Part shown: positions 23,871-26,921 of the stretch, one piece after another
How positions within the stretch are numbered: position 1 is the stretch's first letter
How the letters are laid out: the number at the start of each line of letters is the position of its first letter
Assembly (NCBI GenBank): GCA_964600025.1
Contig: CAZRHJ010000027.1
Location: 1-26,921 of the forward strand
Origin: JADFUS01 sp964600025
Lineage (GTDB): Bacteria; Bacteroidota; Bacteroidia; Bacteroidales; Rikenellaceae
Length of the DNA stretch: 26,921 nucleotides
Direction: 5' to 3'
Made by a program: the position numbers and the translations under genes
Notes under the pieces: generated by a model
Databases searched by the model: none
What the model saw: the letters and a program-made list of their open reading frames with translations, nothing else
Told to the model about the DNA's origin: nothing

Positions 23871-25739
23871 ATGAAAGTCCTTTTAATTACCCCTCCTCTA
23901 ATTCAACTTAATACCCCTTATCCTGCAACTCCTCAGCTTACAGCATTTTTGCAACAAAATTCTGTGGAGGCTACGCAATGGGATATGTCGGTAGATTTAA
24001 TCGAAAAAATATATACACGTAGTTTTCTTGAACCACTTTTTGCTGAGGCTTTTCAGCGTGATAGGCTTTCGGAAAAAGCAAAATCTGTGGCAATCAACAA
24101 AACTAAATATTTGAATACGGTTGATGTTGTTGTTAGATTTTTGAAGGGAAAGGACGATACTCTTGCAACACGTATTGCAAATAGAGAGTTTTTGCCCGAG
24201 GGTGGTCGTTTTCGCAAACTTGACGATGAGATGCTTGATTGGGCTTTTGGTTCGACTGGTTTTTTGGATAGAGCAAGGCATATTGCCTCTTTGTATATGG
24301 TTGATTTGTCGGATTTTATATCGGAGATGACAACACCAAAGTTTGCTCTCATAAAATATGCAGAACAACTTTCGCTTTCAGCTCCTACTTTCGATAATAT
24401 TAAATTTGACTTAGACAAGAAAGAAAATAATATCATTGACAAAATGATGTTGGAGATGCTTGACTCTAAAATTCAATCAAGTGAGGCAGATTTGATATGT
24501 TTTACCGTTCCTTTTCCTGGGACTTTGTATAGTGCATTGAAATGTGGAGAATATATAAAATTACATTATCCAAACAAAAAAATAGTAATAGGTGGCGGGT
24601 ATATTTCTACTGAACTTAGGAGTATTTCCGACATACGTATATTTGATTATGTGGATTTTATATGTTATGATGACGGCGAATTACCATTATTAAACATCAT
24701 AAAACACCTTAAAGGAGATATACCAAAAACAGACTTAGTCAGAACAATTTATACTGAAAATGACAAGATTGTAGAGATGAAAAACATAGATAAAAACATT
24801 GTTTTTGACACTCTACCTGCTCCAACATACGAAGGAATAGAGTTTGATAAATATATCTCACTAATTGAGTTTACAAACCCAATGCACAAACTGTGGAGTG
24901 ATGGTAAATGGTTGAAATTAACATTTGCACACGGTTGTTATTGGGCAAAATGTGCCTTCTGCGACACTTCATTAGACTATATTGGAAGGTTTGAAAGTGC
25001 TAAGGTTGATACACTTATATCAAAAATAGAGGCAATGATTGCCCAAACTGGGATTACTGGTTTTCATTTCACAGATGAAGCACTTCCTCCAAAATTGCTT
25101 ATAGAGTTTGCAAAAAAAATCGTCGAAAAAGGTATAGTTATAAGTTTTTGGGGCAATATTCGTTTTGATAAAACGTTTAATAAGGAGAATTGTGAGATTT
25201 TGTCGAAAGCTGGTTGTATCGCAGTATCTGGTGGATTGGAGGTTGCAAGTCCAAGGGTCTTGAAACTCATCAACAAAGGTATCTCGATTGAAACAGCGGC
25301 CGAGGTGGCTTATAATTTTACGCAGAATGGAATAATGGTTCACGCATATTTGATGTATGGGTTTCCAACTCAAACCTATCAAGAATGTGTTGATTCGCTC
25401 GAAATAGTTAGACAAATGTTTGATTTAGGTCTTATTCAGTCGGGTTTTTGGCATAGATATGCAATGACAGTGCATAGTCCTTCGGGAATATGTCCACAAA
25501 ATTATTCGGTGCAAAGAGTTGATAATAAACTTAATAGTTTTGCAAATAATGCAGTTGATTATTGTGAAGAATCTGATATAGATTACAAAAAAGTGGGGAA
25601 AGCACTCCAAGCGTCATTGTATAATTATATGCAAGGGATTGGATTTGAAATTCCACTCAAAAATTGGTTTGAGGATAAGGCAGCAGTGCCGACAATCAAC
25701 AAAAATTATTTGAATAAATTAATTTCAAAGTTGGATTAA
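23871..25739 (+). CDS. Radical SAM protein with N-terminal B12-binding-like domain
   Basis: The 622-aa protein begins MKVLLITPPLIQLNTPYPAT, the usual start of cobalamin-binding-like domains in radical SAM enzymes. The region about 195-300 (ADLICFTVPFPGTLYSALKC, KKIVIGGGYISTELR, DYVDFICYDDGELPLLNII) completes that Rossmann-like domain. The radical SAM core follows with the cluster cysteines C356, C361 and C364 in HGCYWAKCAFCDTSLDYIG. The spacing is Cx4Cx2C instead of the classical Cx3Cx2C; as far as I recall, relatives share this. Later motifs are GFHFTDEALPP, SFWGNIRFD and SGGLEVASPRVL. The cobalamin ligand DxHxxG is not evident in the N-terminal part. The substrate is unknown. META-domain genes follow, starting 13 bp later. 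Confidence 0.8.
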   Translation: MKVLLITPPLIQLNTPYPATPQLTAFLQQNSVEATQWDMSVDLIEKIYTRSFLEPLFAEAFQRDRLSEKAKSVAINKTKYLNTVDVVVRFLKGKDDTLATRIANREFLPEGGRFRKLDDEMLDWAFGSTGFLDRARHIASLYMVDLSDFISEMTTPKFALIKYAEQLSLSAPTFDNIKFDLDKKENNIIDKMMLEMLDSKIQSSEADLICFTVPFPGTLYSALKCGEYIKLHYPNKKIVIGGGYISTELRSISDIRIFDYVDFICYDDGELPLLNIIKHLKGDIPKTDLVRTIYTENDKIVEMKNIDKNIVFDTLPAPTYEGIEFDKYISLIEFTNPMHKLWSDGKWLKLTFAHGCYWAKCAFCDTSLDYIGRFESAKVDTLISKIEAMIAQTGITGFHFTDEALPPKLLIEFAKKIVEKGIVISFWGNIRFDKTFNKENCEILSKAGCIAVSGGLEVASPRVLKLINKGISIETAAEVAYNFTQNGIMVHAYLMYGFPTQTYQECVDSLEIVRQMFDLGLIQSGFWHRYAMTVHSPSGICPQNYSVQRVDNKLNSFANNAVDYCEESDIDYKKVGKALQASLYNYMQGIGFEIPLKNWFEDKAAVPTINKNYLNKLISKLD

Positions 25740-25752
25740 ATAATAAATAAAT

Positions 25753-26190
25753 ATGAACAAATTAATTAAATTTTTGTTTTTAGGGCTTTTTATGCTCACA
25801 ATAGTTTCTTGTTGTGCGTGTAGGGTTAGTGGCTCAAAACAAGCTACTATGCTTTTGAATACAAAATGGCAAGTAGATGAGATGTATGCTGATGAGCTAA
25901 CACATACTATGTCTGATAGTTATACATTGATTTTTGACACCAAGAAAGGTTCTGTTTTTGGCAGAGGTGATTCTAATCGTTATTTTGCATCTTATACTAT
26001 GGAGAACAAAAATAGCATTAAATTCTCTGCATTTGGTAGTACAAAAATGGCTTGTGAGGGACAAGCAACTGAAACAAAATTCTTTTCAATGCTCAAAAGC
26101 GTTAATGGATTTATTATAAACGACGGAGAGTTAATGTTGCTTAGTGATGGTAATGTTACTGCGGTGTTGCAACAATTCCAAAAAGAATAA
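25753..26190 (+). CDS. META-domain lipoprotein (first copy)
   Basis: The 145-aa precursor has a lipoprotein signal (MNKLIKFLFLGLFMLTIVSC) with the acylated Cys at residue 20. The rest is one META (HslJ-like) domain: NTKWQVDEMYADEL, YTLIFDTKKGSVFGRGDSNR, YFASYTMENKNSIKFSAFGS, TKMACEG, FFSMLKSVNGFIINDGELML. Such proteins are small periplasmic or outer-membrane lipoproteins, linked in some bacteria to heat or novobiocin resistance; no role can be assigned here. It is 13 bp after the radical SAM gene and probably co-transcribed. A second META gene follows after repeat copy I. Confidence 0.8.
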   Translation: MNKLIKFLFLGLFMLTIVSCCACRVSGSKQATMLLNTKWQVDEMYADELTHTMSDSYTLIFDTKKGSVFGRGDSNRYFASYTMENKNSIKFSAFGSTKMACEGQATETKFFSMLKSVNGFIINDGELMLLSDGNVTAVLQQFQKE

Positions 26191-26196
26191 TTATTT

Positions 26197-26334
26197 TAGT
26201 ACTGTCTGCTAAAAAGAAACTCGCTTATCTTGTCTATTTCACTGATGCTCATAACTCTCGTACGTCTGTACGCTACTGTTATATATGCAAAGTGCCATAA
26301 TATATACGAGTTTATTAGGAGCGTGTATGATTTT
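26197..26334 (+). repeat. Interspersed palindromic repeat, copy I
   Basis: The copy reads TAGTACTGTCTGCTAAAAAG, GAAACTCGC, TTGTCTATTTCACTGATGCT, CATAACTCTCGTACG, then a changed right half and TTTATTAGGAGCGTGTATGA, which matches the TTTATTGGGAGCTTGTA of copy F. Its TAG (26197-26199) is in frame with the stop codon of the first META gene, three codons on. The right half holds its own small inverted repeat (TATATATG ... CATAATATATA). It ends about 20 bp before the second META gene and forms its upstream region. Confidence 0.82.
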
Positions 26335-26355
26335 TTTAAATTAAAATATATAAAT

Positions 26356-26772
26356 ATGAAATTGATGAAATCTTTTTTTGCATTAATGCTATTAATGTTT
26401 ACAGTAGTTGCTTGTCAGAATGCTGACCAAAGCAAAGAATTATTGTCTAATGAATGGAAAGTAGAAAGCATTAAAGGTATTGAAACGCTTGAGAATGTTG
26501 AAGAAAATAGTTTTACTATGAAGTTTATGCAAGATGAAAACAAAGTTGTTGGTGTAGCATCTTGTAACAATTATTTTGCAGGTTATACTGTTTCAAATGA
26601 CGGTTCTCTAACTTTTACTAATCCCGGAAGTACAATGATGATGTGTCCAAATATGGAGAGTGAAGACGCATATTTAAAATTATTTCCTACTGTAAAATCA
26701 TTTAAGATTAACGGAGATAAATTAGAGTTTTTGAATGAGGAGGGAGTTGTAATCACATTTGTGAAAAAATAA
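26356..26772 (+). CDS. META-domain lipoprotein (second copy)
   Basis: The 138-aa precursor begins MKLMKSFFALMLLMFTVVAC, a lipoprotein signal with Cys at residue 20; the ATG at 26365 is also possible. The META domain follows: NEWKVESIKGIETL, FTMKFMQDENKVVGVASCNN, YFAGYTVSNDGSLTFTNPGS, TMMMCPN, YLKLFPTVKSFKINGDKLEF. It is a paralogue of the gene at 25753 with the same length and motif order. The open frame extends upstream to 26230, but that extension is translated from repeat copy I, so it is rejected. It has the CNN variant typical of META domains where the first copy has SNR. Confidence 0.82.
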   Translation: MKLMKSFFALMLLMFTVVACQNADQSKELLSNEWKVESIKGIETLENVEENSFTMKFMQDENKVVGVASCNNYFAGYTVSNDGSLTFTNPGSTMMMCPNMESEDAYLKLFPTVKSFKINGDKLEFLNEEGVVITFVKK

Positions 26773-26776
26773 CTCA

Positions 26777-26794
26777 TTTTTGCGGACAATAATA
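26777..26794 (-). repeat. Solo terminal repeat of the interspersed family
   Basis: TTTTTGCGGACAATAATA is the gene-facing terminus in reverse (TATTATTGTCCGCAAAAA on the minus strand). It starts four bases after the second META gene's stop codon and runs directly into copy J. The orientation is opposite to that expected for a plus-strand gene. Confidence 0.6.
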
Positions 26795-26921
26795 TTTGAT
26801 TTTTTTAATATTTTTCCGAAATCTAACAAGCTCCCAATAAACTCGGATCTCTTAGGCTATTTTGCAGATGGTCATAACGTAGCGTACTGACGTACGTGAG
26901 TTATGAGCATCGGTGAAATAG
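26795..26921 (-). repeat. Interspersed palindromic repeat, copy J (cut by window edge)
   Basis: From CCGAAATCTAACAAGCTCCC on, this copy follows copy F closely through AAACTCGGATCTCTTAGGCT, the palindrome centre GTACTGACGTACGTGAG, to GGTGAAATAG at the window end. The AT-rich body before it is shortened. Its gene-facing end lies to the right, outside the window, so a minus-strand gene ending there is expected. Confidence 0.88.

Noticed and set aside
26230..26355. Extended start of the second META lipoprotein at 26230
   Set aside because: The extra 42 residues are a translation of repeat copy I and precede a clear lipoprotein signal at 26356.
1..26921. Integron cassette array with attC sites
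   Set aside because: Palindromic repeats that always follow gene ends recall attC sites. But the genes include core functions (glyQS, rlmB, proC), lie on both strands and have their own promoters; no integrase is present, and the repeats have long ends unlike attC cores.

Overview
The window is chromosomal DNA from an AT-rich member of the Bacteroidota, most likely order Bacteroidales. The grounds are the protein families (DUF4286, DUF4199, an OstA-like protein next to two SurA-type proteins, a dimeric glycyl-tRNA synthetase), promoters of the Bacteroidota type (TTTG, about 20 nt, TAnnTTTG) upstream of many transcription units, and the lack of Shine-Dalgarno sites. Species and genus cannot be read from the sequence. 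I see no rRNA, tRNA, CRISPR array, transposase or phage gene.

Left part (1-7.4 kb). Most genes are on the minus strand: a lipocalin-like lipoprotein, proC, then an operon running YrdC/YciO-type protein, two DUF4199 membrane proteins, DUF4286 protein. A divergent plus-strand pair follows (an exported protein of unknown function and a membrane PH-like protein). Next come a minus-strand outer-membrane beta-barrel and a small His-rich membrane protein. Intergenic gaps here are large and filled with copies of one repeat family.

Middle (7.4-15.3 kb). def and ruvX form a minus-strand pair, divergent from glyQS. Then dnaG, priA and a CPBP-family membrane protease are tightly packed. The PriA protein keeps its zinc-binding cysteines, but its helicase ATPase motifs have been replaced.

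Right part (15.3-26.9 kb). One long plus-strand unit carries a SurA-like lipoprotein, surA, an OstA-like protein, rpe, an ABC-F ATPase and rlmB. It links outer-membrane protein folding and LPS transport with translation functions. ridA has its own promoter and terminator. A radical SAM protein and two META-domain lipoproteins end the window.

The most striking feature is an interspersed palindromic repeat, about 45-260 bp, present about ten times. One end reads TAGTACTGTCCGCTAAAAAC. In nearly every copy this end faces the 3' end of a gene. In the glyQS, rlmB and probably proC copies its first TAG is the stop codon. In four further copies its TAG is in frame 1, 3, 5 or 11 codons after the stop. 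This stop-codon anchoring and the motor-less PriA are the two observations most worth following up.
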